The notes under the pieces were generated by a model. It did no database searches and was not told the DNA's origin. It saw only the letters and a list, made by a program, of their open reading frames with translations. The position numbers and the translations under genes were made by a program. From assembly GCF_024699965.1 (NCBI RefSeq), contig NZ_JAJOMZ010000004.1, positions 1,176,001 to 1,240,000 of the forward strand: 64,000 bases of DNA. Direction: 5' to 3'. Of the stretch, positions 1 through 9,039 are shown piece after piece (within the stretch, counting starts at the first letter, position 1; the number at the start of each line of letters is the position of its first letter). This DNA comes from Flavobacterium sp. J372 (lineage in GTDB: Bacteria > Bacteroidota > Bacteroidia > Flavobacteriales > Flavobacteriaceae).

Positions 1-362
1 CATGGGTATGGCAAGTGGCGTGAGTGCAATATCATTACGGCGTTGGGCATCGTCTTCAACTTCTTTGTTTACGCCACGGCTTCGGGTAAATTTACGGTTA
101 AGGAGTGAAAAGCCCGAGTTTACAATAATAAAGCCACCGGCAATGCGGAGCGCATCTATGCTTATGCCGAAAAAAGCCAAAACATACTGCCCCACAAAAA
201 AGAAATGAGCATGATAATGAATACGTTTACCGCGCACCAAAGTGATATCCGCTGCCGCTCTTTGGTGCTGTCATCCTGGGTGAGGCCTACAAAAATAGGC
301 ACAGCCCCAAGCGGATTGATAACAGAAAAAAGCGCGGCAAATATGTAAACAAAAAGCTCCAT
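1..362 (-). CDS. marC: MarC family integral membrane protein (C-terminus off window, frameshifted)
   Basis: The minus strand encodes the start of a MarC-family multi-pass inner-membrane protein (UPF0056; exact substrate unknown in the family). The N-terminus has the family motif INPLGAVPIF at residues 16-25. The frame ends early after about 66 residues, but the next frame continues with the conserved GISIDALRIAGG and DIALTPLAIPM segments up to the window edge. The switch lies at the A run 196-201 (T run on the coding strand), where one extra base restores the frame. The C-terminal part is outside the window. I infer one gene broken by a homopolymer error. Confidence 0.8.
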
Positions 363-472
363 GTTTGTAAGTATTTATTGTAAATATAATGATTCTGTTT
401 GTAATGTTCCTGCTTATTGCCGGCATTTGCTCTTATGTTTTAAAAATCATTACTTTAGCAAAAACCTTACAA

Positions 473-1531
473 ATGAAACATCTCTTTCTTTTGTTGCTGT
501 TGTTATGTACCGGCACTATTTGGGCACAAAACATTGCCGGGCATGTATATAGCGCTGCTGACGGCAGGCCGCTTGAGGGTGCATCGGTCTACCTTGACGG
601 TACTACGCTTTCAACCACTACTGATGCTGATGGCTATTTTAAAGTTACGCCAACGCAACAGTATTTGGCCGGCCTGGTGGTGTCGTTCATAGGGTTTCAA
701 ACCCAGCGCATTGCCGACCCTTACAAAGACGGACAGCCTTTAAAAATAAATCTTGTACCTGAAATACTTAACCTGAAAGAGGTTGTGGTGTCTAAAAATA
801 AGCCGCTCTTCAGCCGCCAACAAATGCTTAAAGCTTTTAAAGAGCAATTCCTCGGTACATCAGATGCTGCCAGTTCATGCACCATCCTCAATGAAAATGA
901 TATCTACCTGACCTATGACGAACAAACTTTTACCTTGAACGCCGAGGCAGAAAAGCCCATACTGATAAGAAATGCAACATTGCAGTATGACATAAGTTAT
1001 GACCTTAAAAGCTTTAGGGTAAAATTCCGGGCAAAGAGTATTGACAAAATTGACGCGCTTACCTGTAATATATCTGGCTATACCCTTTTCAGGGACAGGT
1101 CTAAAAACGGAAATGCTAACAGATTACGGCAGGAAGCATACTACGGCTCGGTACCGCACCTTATGAAAACATTGAGCAATAACAGTTGGGATAAAGGCGG
1201 TTTTTATATGTATAAACTTCACTCTAAGTTCAGGCCTCAAGACCTGCTTCAGGTTACAGATTCGGCGGGTGTAAAAAAGGTCAAGGTGCTCCCCGAAGCG
1301 AAACAAATACAAAAAGTATACAACCGCCAGTTTAAAAGTGACGAAGAGGTTACATTTAATGTAAGTGACAGGAGAAACCGCACCTCATTTATCATTTTCA
1401 ATCAGGATGAATTTTACATAGATAAGAACGGTATGGTTTTTCCTTTAGAAGCGCTTATGTTTGGCGGCTATCTGGGGTCATTAAAAACAGGGGATATGCT
1501 GCCGGCAGATTATGTGTATGCTGGTAATTAA
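473..1531 (+). CDS. Secreted carboxypeptidase-regulatory-like domain protein
   Basis: A 352-residue protein with a signal peptide (MKHLFLLLLLL...TIWAQ) followed at about residues 20-105 by a carboxypeptidase D regulatory-like beta-sandwich (GHVYSAADGRPLEGASVYLDGT). Such domains are common at the front of Bacteroidetes outer-membrane and envelope proteins. No TonB plug or barrel follows; the remaining ~240 residues match nothing I recognise. An upstream in-frame ATG at 389 would add 28 residues, but the start at 473 gives a clean signal peptide. The gene stands alone between marC and the TSUP permease. Function is unknown, probably periplasmic or envelope-associated. Confidence 0.75.
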   Translation: MKHLFLLLLLLCTGTIWAQNIAGHVYSAADGRPLEGASVYLDGTTLSTTTDADGYFKVTPTQQYLAGLVVSFIGFQTQRIADPYKDGQPLKINLVPEILNLKEVVVSKNKPLFSRQQMLKAFKEQFLGTSDAASSCTILNENDIYLTYDEQTFTLNAEAEKPILIRNATLQYDISYDLKSFRVKFRAKSIDKIDALTCNISGYTLFRDRSKNGNANRLRQEAYYGSVPHLMKTLSNNSWDKGGFYMYKLHSKFRPQDLLQVTDSAGVKKVKVLPEAKQIQKVYNRQFKSDEEVTFNVSDRRNRTSFIIFNQDEFYIDKNGMVFPLEALMFGGYLGSLKTGDMLPADYVYAGN

Positions 1532-1632
1532 ATTATTAATTGTAAAGTAAAGAAAGCGTAAAGTTTTCATGTTGACCCTCCGGCTTACAATGATCCGTGG
1601 ATATATTTGCTAAAGTAATTGAAGTTGGTAGT

Positions 1633-2404
1633 ATGGAGATTTTAATTATTTCGCTGGCAGCCTTTCTGGTAGCAATACTTACCTTTTTTCAGGTTTTGGC
1701 CTGGGTACCATACTTGCGCCGGTATTTATGTTCTTTTTCCTGTTGAAGTTGCCATTGGCCTCACAGGAGTAGTGCATTTATTTAATAACCTGTTTAAGCT
1801 TTTGCTGGTAGGCAGGCATGCTGATAAAGGAGTGGTGTTACGGTTTGGTATTCCTGCGGTGCTGTTTGCAGTTCTAGGTTCATGGCTTTTATTACAGATT
1901 ACAAATTTAAAGCCTTTATTCAGTTATTGGGCGGTGGGCATTACTTTCAATATATATCCCGTAAAGCTTACAATTGCAATTTTGTTGATGTTTTTTGCAC
2001 TCATAGAACTAATACCTTATTTCAGCAGGCTGCAGTTCAGTAAAAAGCATCTTGCTGTTGGCGGTGCTATGAGCGGATTTTTCGGTGGGCTGTCAGGAGT
2101 TCAGGGGGCATTACGGAGCGCATTTCTTATCAAGGCAGGGCTTTCAAAAGAAGCATTTATTGCAACAGCGGTAGTAGTGTCAACCTTTGTAGATATTACA
2201 AGGTTGGGAATTTATGCTTTAAATTTTACAGGCGCCGGGCTTTCTCAAAACTTGATATTGGTAGTGGCTGCAACGCTTTCAGGAATATTAGGAGCTTACG
2301 TTGGCAACAGGCTTTTGAAAAAAGTAACTTTAAAATCTGTACAGCAAACTGTGGCAATTATGCTCATTATCATAGCTGTTGCACTGGGTGCGGGGCTGAT
2401 TTAA
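1633..2404 (+). CDS. Sulfite exporter TauE/SafE (TSUP) family permease, two frameshifts
   Basis: The reading starts with MEILIISLAAFLVAIL and ends with a 210-residue hydrophobic segment containing the second TSUP half (GGAMSGFFGGLSGVQGA). TSUP proteins move sulfonates, sulfite or other organic anions. As read, the frame breaks at the T run 1684-1689 and again at 1734-1740. One added base at each restores the FSGFGLGTILAP and FFFPVEVAIGLTG segments typical of the first half, giving about 257 residues, the usual family size. I infer an intact gene with two indel errors. A TATATTTG element at 1602-1609 lies about 23 nt upstream. Confidence 0.75.
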
Positions 2405-2429
2405 ATATATATAACATGGTGTGTTAATC

Positions 2430-2552
2430 ATAAAACCCTGAGTTTTATGCTTGCTAAAGCAAAAAGGCATTGCCATATAAGTTGCTGTACACTGGTTATG
2501 CTTCGATAAATCAATATTAGCAGGAGTGGCAGGCGCCTCTTTGCTGATATAC
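2430..2552. pseudogene. Remnant copy of CoA-binding/symporter gene junction
   Basis: This ~123-bp stretch aligns along its length with 3974-4097, where the CoA-binding gene (+) and the symporter gene (-) converge. Shared blocks include AAAACCCTGAG, TTGCTAAAGCA and the run ATAAATCAATATTAGCAGGA. Several substitutions and small indels break both reading frames in the copy. On the minus strand it still translates in part as APATPANIDLS, the symporter C-terminus. It looks like what is left of a partial duplication whose remainder was deleted. Confidence 0.7.
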
Positions 2553-2771
2553 AATGTTTAAGAAAGATAAAGAAAGTGTAAAGTTTTGGGGTTAATAAGG
2601 CCGCATGTATAGCAATTTTAAATTAGTTATCGTCAATTTCAACAGATTAATTTACCTATTACAAAACTTGAATAACTCAAAGTATTGATACCATTGGGAT
2701 AGATTATTTTTTAGTTAATTATTAAATTTTCAGCTTTTTTATTATATTAACATTAATAATTTAACTAAATA

Positions 2772-2801
2772 TTTGTCTTATTATACTTCTTATTATATTT
2801 G
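2772..2801 (+). promoter_or_regulatory. Bacteroidetes-type promoter for the lipoprotein gene
   Basis: TTTG at 2772-2775, an 18-bp spacer and TATATTTG at 2794-2801 match the Bacteroidetes -33/-7 consensus (TTTG, TAnnTTTG). The lipoprotein start codon at 2826 lies 24 nt downstream. Confidence 0.55.
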
Positions 2802-2825
2802 TCATCCAACTTAAAAATTTTTACA

Positions 2826-3488
2826 ATGAAAAAAACAATTTTCAAATCAGTATTTGCCCTTGCGTTATTTGCCGGGGTGGTTTCGTGCAGTAATGAGGAA
2901 ACAACAACATCTGAGTCACAAAGTGTTCCTTTTAACGAGGAAGCATTTGTTGATGCTCACTCAGATGCTGCAACAAGGCGCGGCGGACAGTATGGTATAA
3001 AGCCCTTTTTATTTAGTTACAATGATAGTTATGAAGCTGCAGCTGCGCTGAAGGACTCAGCTTACGTATTACAAAAGTTTGTTGATCAGCAAATGATTGA
3101 CAACCCGGCTATTACTGATGTTGTGATGCGATTAAACATTAGCAACGGAAAGGCTTTTATAAACGATATTACTTTTCTTGATGCAAATAACAGCAAAGTT
3201 TTGGATGGGGTAGTCAGAAATCCCATTACCGATGATTTTGAAGCGGTTCCTAACTCATGGCCCGGATTCGGATTCTGGAATGCAGTGCTGAACGGTATGT
3301 GTCCTGACGGATATACTTCAATAGCGAGTTGTAATTATTCTGATGGTGCCGAAGCTACTGCTGCATGTATGGGCACTGCACAAGCTAATTATACTTTTAA
3401 CAACGCTATTGTCGGGGGGCAGATTAACTTTAACCTTAGCTTTGGCTTAACAGGAGCAACCGTTTGCGCACAAACAATAAAGCCGTAA
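2826..3488 (+). CDS. Hypothetical SPII lipoprotein
   Basis: A 220-residue protein with a lipoprotein signal ending in the lipobox FAGVVSC, then an acidic, Ser/Thr/Glu-rich linker. The C-terminal half has paired Cys residues (NGMCPDGY, SIASCNYSD, AACMGT, TVCAQ) that could form disulfides in the periplasm or at the surface. I recognise no family. An in-frame ATG at 2799 exists, but 2826 gives the proper signal and suits the promoter just upstream. A strong terminator follows, so it is probably monocistronic. Confidence 0.75.
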   Translation: MKKTIFKSVFALALFAGVVSCSNEETTTSESQSVPFNEEAFVDAHSDAATRRGGQYGIKPFLFSYNDSYEAAAALKDSAYVLQKFVDQQMIDNPAITDVVMRLNISNGKAFINDITFLDANNSKVLDGVVRNPITDDFEAVPNSWPGFGFWNAVLNGMCPDGYTSIASCNYSDGAEATAACMGTAQANYTFNNAIVGGQINFNLSFGLTGATVCAQTIKP

Positions 3489-3514
3489 GCAGAAGTACAT
3501 ACTTTGAGAAGAAT

Positions 3515-3539
3515 AACTCCGGTGCATGCCGGAGTTTTG
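3515..3539 (+). terminator. Rho-independent terminator
   Basis: Perfect 8-bp stem AACTCCGG/CCGGAGTT with a TGCATG loop, followed by a short T run. It lies 27 nt after the lipoprotein stop codon. Confidence 0.75.
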
Positions 3540-3654
3540 CATTTAATAAGGCAACATTGCAAAATGAATTATTTACTATTCTAAAAGCAGAATTAGTAAC
3601 GTATCTGAACCTTAAAGTAGTTATAAATTATAATCTTCAGTTTGTTAAAACCCG

Positions 3655-3684
3655 TTGATATTTCTCGCATAAATTTTATCTTTA
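3655..3684 (+). promoter_or_regulatory. Promoter-like site upstream of CoA-binding gene
   Basis: TTG (3655-3657), a 19-bp spacer and TATCTTTA (3677-3684), one base off the TAnnTTTG consensus. The start codon is 14 nt downstream. The same TATCTTTA variant precedes the genes at 35167 and 58812. Confidence 0.3.
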
Positions 3685-3698
3685 AATAAAAAAGTAAC

Positions 3699-4067
3699 AT
3701 GGGTGTACAAAAGAAAACACTGGTAATGGGCGCATCTACAGATCCCGGCCGGTATGCATATAAGGCGATTAAGATGTTAGGGCGTTATGGCCACCCCGTT
3801 GTGGCGGTAGGGAAGAAGCAGGACGAGCTTGACGGCATTACAATAGAAAAAGAACACGTGCAGTTTGACGGGGTTGATACGGTAACCTTATACCTTAACC
3901 CCATGAACCAACGCCAGTATTACGACTACATCATAGGCCTGAAGCCAAAACGTGTTATCTTCAATCCGGGGACAGAAAACCCTGAGCTTTATGCTTTGCT
4001 AAAGCAGAACGGCATTGCTATAGAAGTTGGCTGTACGCTGGTTATGCTCTCGATAAATCAATATTAG
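3699..4067 (+). CDS. CoA-binding domain protein (YccU-like)
   Basis: A 122-residue single-domain protein of the CoA_binding_2/YccU family: a Rossmann-like fold starting with TLVMGASTDPGRYAYKAI (nucleotide-binding loop) and ending with RVIFNPGTENPEL and the conserved EVGCTLVML. Its physiological role is not established. The 3' end overlaps that of the converging symporter gene by 26 bp. A decayed copy of this junction sits at 2430-2552. Confidence 0.85.
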   Translation: MGVQKKTLVMGASTDPGRYAYKAIKMLGRYGHPVVAVGKKQDELDGITIEKEHVQFDGVDTVTLYLNPMNQRQYYDYIIGLKPKRVIFNPGTENPELYALLKQNGIAIEVGCTLVMLSINQY

Positions 4068-5571
4068 CAGGAGTTGCCGGAGCTTTTTTACTGATGCATA
4101 ACAGCAGCAGGAAAGTGATGAGCCCGTTCACGATGATAAGTTCGGCATCAAATACATAGCTCCCGAAAAACATTTCAGAGTTCAGGCTCAGGAAAAGTGT
4201 GATGAACGGTGAAGCAATGCATACTATCGGAACCAGCTTATCGCGCACGGTCAGGTTTTTCAGGAAAAGCCCGAAGGCATACAAGCCAAGAAGCGGCCCA
4301 TAAGTGTAGCCTGCAATGCGGAAAATCATACTTACTACCGACTCATCATTTAGCGCGTTGAAAACGAGTATTACCAGGAACATAAGCAGTGAGAAGCCGA
4401 TGTGTACCATGTGCCTGCGCCTCACATTTGTTGGGTTTGCCAGGTTTTCAGCTTTGTCCATATTCAGGAAGTCCACACAGAAAGAGGTAGTTAGCGCGGT
4501 AAGGGCAGAGTCGGTTGTGGCAAATGTAGCTGCTGTAAGTCCTAAAAGAAATATCACCGCCGGAACAATTGCCAGGTGGTTAAAAGCGATTTCAGGGAAA
4601 AGCAGGTCGGTACGCGGAACCCCGTTTGATGTTGGTATGCCGATGCCGTTTTGCTCTGCGTAAATGTATAGCAATGCGCCTACTCCGAGGAAGAAGATAT
4701 TGATTACAACAAATATTCCGGTGAAAGTAAACATGTTCTTCTGCGCCTCTCCGATGTTTTTGCAGCTGAGGTTTTTCTGCATAAGGTCCTGGTCTAGCCC
4801 CACCATCGCAATAGTTACAAAAATGCCGCCAAGTATCTGCTTCACAAAATGGAACTTGCTGCTTAAAAAGTCTTCCCAGAAAAATATTTTGCTGTAGCCG
4901 CTGTTCTTTACAGTTTCAAAGGCTTCCGGCAAAGAAAGCCCAAGACTGTCACACACAAAATATATGGTAAAGAATACTGACGATACCAAGAACAGCGTTT
5001 GCAAAGTATCGGTAATAATAATCGTTTTGAGTCCGCCCTTATAGGTATAGGCAAATATCAGCATCAGTGAGCAAAGTACAGTAACCCAAAAGGGTATGCC
5101 GCCTTCAACAATGTTGTCAAAAACATAGCGCTGCAGCACAATTACCACCAGGTACAGCCTGAACGCTGACCCTATAGTACGGCTTATCAAAAATATTATA
5201 GCCGACGTCTTGTAGCTGTAATAGCCCAGCCTGCCCTCAATATACCCATAGATAGAGGTAAGATTCAGCCTGTAATACAAAGGCAGCAGTACCTTTGCAA
5301 TTAGCAAAAAGCCAATGGCATTGCCCAAAACGAACTGAAAATATTTGAACTGTGCCCCGCTGGGTGCGCCAACCTCACCGGGAACGGATATAAACGTGAC
5401 ACCCGATAACGCGGTGCCAATCATGCCGAATGCAACCAGATACCACTTTGAGTTTTTATTGGCTTTAAAGAAAGCGTCATTATCGCTGTTCTTGTTGCTG
5501 ACTACCCTTGATATAAGGATGAGCAGCCCGAAATAAACGATGATTATAGAGAGTATGGTTTCCGGGGTCAT
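4042..5571 (-). CDS. Sodium:solute symporter (SSS family)
   Basis: A 509-residue, highly hydrophobic protein with about 13 predicted membrane segments. Family features include the N-terminal segment GTALSGVTFISVPGEVG and the central GLTAATFATTDSALTALTTS (the Na+-binding helix region of SSS carriers). These proteins use the sodium gradient to import sugars, amino acids, vitamins or sialic acid; the substrate cannot be read from the sequence. The start at 5571 gives the expected first helix. It stands alone and converges on the CoA-binding gene. Confidence 0.88.
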   Translation of the reverse strand: MTPETILSIIIVYFGLLILISRVVSNKNSDNDAFFKANKNSKWYLVAFGMIGTALSGVTFISVPGEVGAPSGAQFKYFQFVLGNAIGFLLIAKVLLPLYYRLNLTSIYGYIEGRLGYYSYKTSAIIFLISRTIGSAFRLYLVVIVLQRYVFDNIVEGGIPFWVTVLCSLMLIFAYTYKGGLKTIIITDTLQTLFLVSSVFFTIYFVCDSLGLSLPEAFETVKNSGYSKIFFWEDFLSSKFHFVKQILGGIFVTIAMVGLDQDLMQKNLSCKNIGEAQKNMFTFTGIFVVINIFFLGVGALLYIYAEQNGIGIPTSNGVPRTDLLFPEIAFNHLAIVPAVIFLLGLTAATFATTDSALTALTTSFCVDFLNMDKAENLANPTNVRRRHMVHIGFSLLMFLVILVFNALNDESVVSMIFRIAGYTYGPLLGLYAFGLFLKNLTVRDKLVPIVCIASPFITLFLSLNSEMFFGSYVFDAELIIVNGLITFLLLLCISKKAPATPANIDLSRA

Positions 5572-5914
5572 GTTCTATTGTTTGTATTACAAATAAAAGA
5601 AAACTTTTATTCTTTTCTTTTGTCTTGAAACAAAAGAAACAAAAATTCAAGCCTGACCTAATTTCACTTAAAATCTACGTCAGGCTTCGGCCCATGCGAC
5701 CCGAGTCGTTCGCTTGCTGCGCCGCTCACTCGCGGATCGCTTTCCTTCTCCCCACGATAAAGCCTGTCCTTGATTTTTACGCGAAATCCGGTAGGGCGGC
5801 AGCAGCTTCACTCAGTCGGGTTCATTATGTTCGTGGCAAAAATAAACCGTGACTATCCGTTAAATCTGTTCAATCTGTGTTGCTAAATTGCAGCTTTCAC
5901 TACCTTTGCACCCT
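5572..5914. repeat. Palindromic intergenic element in a 343-bp spacer
   Basis: The spacer between the divergent symporter and recR genes has no credible gene. It holds a perfect 10-bp hairpin at 5614-5639 (TTTCTTTTGT, loop CTTGAA, ACAAAAGAAA), a second perfect 9-bp inverted repeat at 5649-5687 (AAGCCTGAC/GTCAGGCTT), then a block (about 5690-5830) visibly richer in G+C than its surroundings, with ACCCGA and TCGGGT at opposite ends. This architecture resembles dispersed REP-like elements of Flavobacteriaceae; copy number elsewhere in the genome is unknown. Confidence 0.5.
5880..5908 (+). promoter_or_regulatory. recR promoter
   Basis: TTG (5880-5882), an 18-bp spacer and TACCTTTG (5901-5908) match the Bacteroidetes consensus. 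The recR start codon begins only 7 nt after the element, so the transcript probably has little or no leader. Confidence 0.55.
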
Positions 5915-6535
5915 ATGGAAATGTCGTCGAAATTACTGGAAAGGGCCGTAGCCGAAATCTCCCAATTGCCCGGCATAGGTAAGCGCACAGCATTGAGGCT
6001 GGCATTGCATTTACTCCGCCAGCCGGAGGGGCAGACTGAAGAGCTTGCCAATGCCATTCTGAAAATGCGCACCCAGATGCAGCAATGCAAAAAGTGCCAT
6101 AACATTAGCGATGTGGAGCTGTGCGAAATATGCATCAACCCGCAGCGCGACCATTCCCTTATTTGCGTGGTTGAAGATGTGCGCGATGTAATGGCGATTG
6201 AAAATACAGGATTGTTCCGCGGGGTGTACCATGTATTGGGCGGAAAGATATCACCCATAGACGGTATTGGCCCGGGGCAGCTCACCATAATTCCGCTGAT
6301 TGAAAAAGTAAGGTCAGGCAGCGTAAAGGAACTAATTTTCGCGCTTAGCCCCACCATGGAAGGCGACACCACCAATTTCTATATTTACCGCCAGGTAAAA
6401 GATACCGGCGTGGTTACATCGGCTATAGCAAGAGGCATTTCTGTAGGAGATGAGCTTGAATTTGCCGACGAAGTTACCCTAGGGCGCAGTATTATGCACC
6501 GTGTACCATTTGAAAATTCCCTTGCCGGAAAATAA
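5915..6535 (+). CDS. recR: Recombination protein RecR
   Basis: A 206-residue RecR, the normal family length. RecR works with RecF and RecO to load RecA at gaps in damaged DNA. The sequence shows the N-terminal helix-hairpin-helix ([20 protein letters not shown]), the four-Cys zinc finger ([16 protein letters not shown]), and the Toprim domain ([17 protein letters not shown] ... [14 protein letters not shown]). An upstream in-frame CAA/TTG region could extend it, but the ATG at 5915 fits the promoter and homologue starts. It lies alone, directly before the polysaccharide locus. Confidence 0.95.
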   Translation: MEMSSKLLERAVAEISQLPGIGKRTALRLALHLLRQPEGQTEELANAILKMRTQMQQCKKCHNISDVELCEICINPQRDHSLICVVEDVRDVMAIENTGLFRGVYHVLGGKISPIDGIGPGQLTIIPLIEKVRSGSVKELIFALSPTMEGDTTNFYIYRQVKDTGVVTSAIARGISVGDELEFADEVTLGRSIMHRVPFENSLAGK

Positions 6536-6693
6536 GCAGTTAACTTTCTTTAAATAAATAAGTTAGTAATTGTATATTTTACTACAATTACACCTTCTTC
6601 GCGTGGTTTACGCAAAGAATTGTATATTTACATGAAATATTAAGAAATGTTAATGTAATTGTAGGAATAAGGGACATATCAAATTTAAGTCTC

Positions 6694-6701
6694 TATATTT
6701 G
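6694..6701 (+). promoter_or_regulatory. -7 element before the polysaccharide locus
   Basis: TATATTTG followed by C matches the Bacteroidetes -7 element and sits 40 nt before the first gene of the locus. No clear TTG lies at the right distance upstream, so the call rests on the -7 box alone. Confidence 0.4.
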
Positions 6702-6741
6702 CACAGCTAAAAATAAGCATATAAAAACACCATTACTTTAC

Positions 6742-7726
6742 ATGCAGGAGACTACTAATAAACGAATCCTAATTACCGGCGGTGCGGGGTTCATTGGTTC
6801 TAATTTATGTGATTATTTCTTAGGCAAAGGCTACACCGTGGTATGTCTTGACAATTTTGCCACAGGCCACAGGAAGAACATTGCCCAACATGCCGACAAC
6901 CCGAAATTTACTCTTATAGAAGGCGACATACGCAACATAGCCGACTGCGAGAAAGCAGTTACAGGCGCGGATTATGTGCTTCACCAGGCAGCTCTTGGTT
7001 CGGTGCCGCGCTCTATAAAAGACCCAATAACCAGTAATGATGTTAACGTAAGCGGTTTTATGAACATGCTTGTTGCCGCGCGCGATGCAGGCGTTAAGCG
7101 CTTTGTGTACGCGGCAAGTTCATCAACTTATGGAGATTCAGAATCACTTCCTAAAGTGGAAGATGTTATCGGCAGGCCATTATCACCATATGCTATCACC
7201 AAGTATGTAAACGAGCTTTATGCCGATGTTTTCAGTAAAACGTATGGCATAGAATGTATAGGCCTTCGCTATTTCAACGTATTCGGCCGCAGGCAGGACC
7301 CCTAACGGCGCTTATGCAGCAGTAATACCAAAATTTACATTACAGTTCATGGCACACCAAAGCCCTACGGTAAATGGTGATGGTAACTTCTCGCGTGACT
7401 TCACGTATATAGACAATGTGATTCAGATGAACGAGCTGGCCATGACTACAGATAACCCGTCTGCTGTAAACACTGTGTACAACACGGCTTTTGGAGACCG
7501 TACTACGTTGAACGACCTTATAAAATACCTAAAAGAATACCTGAGCGAATATGACCCTGCCATTGCCAATGTAGACGTAATTTACGGGCCAAACCGTGCA
7601 GGCGACATTCCGCATTCACTGGCAAGCATTGATAAAGGGCGCACACTCCTTGGCTATAACCCGAAATATTCTTTGGGTGAGGGGCTAAGAGAGGCCGTGA
7701 AATGGTATTGGGAAAACCTTAAATAG
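6742..7726 (+). CDS. wbpP: UDP-GlcNAc 4-epimerase, WbpP/TviC type (frameshifted)
   Basis: A short-chain dehydrogenase-type epimerase that interconverts UDP-GlcNAc and UDP-GalNAc. The N-terminus has the NAD loop [12 protein letters not shown]; then come ALGSVPRSI, the catalytic Ser/Thr region AASSSTYGD and the Tyr/Lys pair PYAITKY. The segment [19 protein letters not shown] is characteristic of WbpP. The frame breaks in the C run 7299-7302; removing one C joins both parts into about 327 residues. It is first in the locus and 30 nt before the matching dehydrogenase, together predicting UDP-GalNAc then UDP-GalNAcA, as in WbpP/WbpO systems. Confidence 0.85.
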
Positions 7727-7756
7727 TAACAAAACAACACAATCATAAGTAACGTT

Positions 7757-9028
7757 ATGAAAATAGCAGTAATAGGATTAGGATATGTAGGCCTTCCGCT
7801 GGCGAGGCTTTTTGCAACAAAATACTCTGTAGTAGGGTTTGATATCAATCAAGGCCGCGTTGCCGAGCTGAACTCAGGAAAAGACAGTACCCTTGAAGTG
7901 GAAGACGAGCTGCTTCAGTCAGTACTTAAAAAATCTGCATCTGCCGAAAACGGCCTTTACTGCAGCACAAACCTTGACGATATTAAAGACTGTAACTATT
8001 ATGTGGTTACTGTGCCAACGCCGGTTGACAAAAACAACAGGCCCGACCTTACCCCGCTTTACAAATCGAGCGAAACTGTAGGCAAGGTGCTTAAAAAAGG
8101 CGATATCGTAATTTACGAATCTACAGTATATCCGGGCGTGACCGAAGATGAATGTGTGCCGGTGCTGGAGAAGATAAGCGGACTTAAATTCAACGAAGAT
8201 TTCTTCGCAGGATATTCGCCGGAACGTATCAACCCGGGTGATAAAGAGCATACAGTTGAGAAAATACTTAAAGTTACTGCTGGATCTACGCCCGAAGTAG
8301 GCCAGAAGGTAGACCAGCTTTATAAAAGCGTTATAACGGCAGGTACACACCTTGCCCCAACCATAAAAGTGGCCGAAGCTGCTAAAGTGATTGAAAATTC
8401 GCAGCGTGATATCAACATTGCTTTCGTTAATGAGCTTTCTAAAATATTCAACTGCATGGATATTGATACGCATGCCGTACTTGAGGCTGCGGGCACAAAA
8501 TGGAACTTTCTTCCGTTTAAGCCGGGGCTTGTGGGCGGACACTGTATAGGAGTCGACCCTTACTATCTTGCACAAAAGGCTCAGGAAATGGGTTACCACC
8601 CTGAAATTATCCTTGCAGGGCGCAGGTTGAACGACAGCATGGGAGAATATGTAGCCTCTCAGGTAGTGAAGCTTATGATTAAACGAGGCGTGATTGTAAA
8701 TGGTTCAAGCGTACTAATGCTGGGTATAACTTTCAAGGAAAACTGCCCTGACGTACGTAACACAAAGATAGTTGACGTTATAAAGGCGCTGAAAGATTAC
8801 GGCATTAACGTGACAATATTCGACCCATGGGCCAACCCTGCAGAGGTGCAGCATGAGTATGGTATTGAGACGGTAAGCGAGCTGCCTAAAGACAAATATG
8901 ATGCAATTATACTTGGTGTGGCACATAATGAATTTAAGGAACTTGACTTTGCCGGCCTTAAGAAAGAAAAGAGCGTTGTATATGATGTAAAAGGCATATT
9001 GGGCGCTAAAGCTGACGGTAAACTGTAA
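7757..9028 (+). CDS. tviB: UDP-N-acetyl-hexosamine 6-dehydrogenase (TviB/WbpO type)
   Basis: A 423-residue nucleotide-sugar dehydrogenase that oxidises C6 of a UDP-HexNAc to the uronic acid in two NAD+-dependent steps. The Rossmann loop [11 protein letters not shown] opens the protein, [11 protein letters not shown] and [20 protein letters not shown] follow, and the catalytic Cys is in [15 protein letters not shown] near residue 258. Length and motifs fit TviB, WbpO and WbpA; these differ in preference for GlcNAc or GalNAc. The neighbouring WbpP-type epimerase suggests UDP-GalNAcA as end product. Confidence 0.88.
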   Translation: MKIAVIGLGYVGLPLARLFATKYSVVGFDINQGRVAELNSGKDSTLEVEDELLQSVLKKSASAENGLYCSTNLDDIKDCNYYVVTVPTPVDKNNRPDLTPLYKSSETVGKVLKKGDIVIYESTVYPGVTEDECVPVLEKISGLKFNEDFFAGYSPERINPGDKEHTVEKILKVTAGSTPEVGQKVDQLYKSVITAGTHLAPTIKVAEAAKVIENSQRDINIAFVNELSKIFNCMDIDTHAVLEAAGTKWNFLPFKPGLVGGHCIGVDPYYLAQKAQEMGYHPEIILAGRRLNDSMGEYVASQVVKLMIKRGVIVNGSSVLMLGITFKENCPDVRNTKIVDVIKALKDYGINVTIFDPWANPAEVQHEYGIETVSELPKDKYDAIILGVAHNEFKELDFAGLKKEKSVVYDVKGILGAKADGKL

Positions 9029-9039
9029 CAGAACATTAG

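Larger units (their letters stand above)
2405..2825. other. 421-bp gene-free spacer with a decayed duplicate
   Basis: No credible gene lies here. The first third carries a decayed copy of the 3' ends of the CoA-binding and symporter genes (listed separately). The rest is AT-rich and ends in a good promoter for the lipoprotein gene. A 20-bp segment at 2568-2587 repeats 1548-1567 with one mismatch, so related short sequences flank the TSUP gene. Confidence 0.6.

Noticed and set aside
5625..5852. 75-codon frame before recR
   Set aside because: It is made of the palindromic element, has no conserved protein features and overlaps hairpins.
7919..8599. Open minus-strand frame of 226 codons within tviB
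   Set aside because: A shadow of the dehydrogenase gene; no start context, no motifs, and codon pattern follows the + strand gene.
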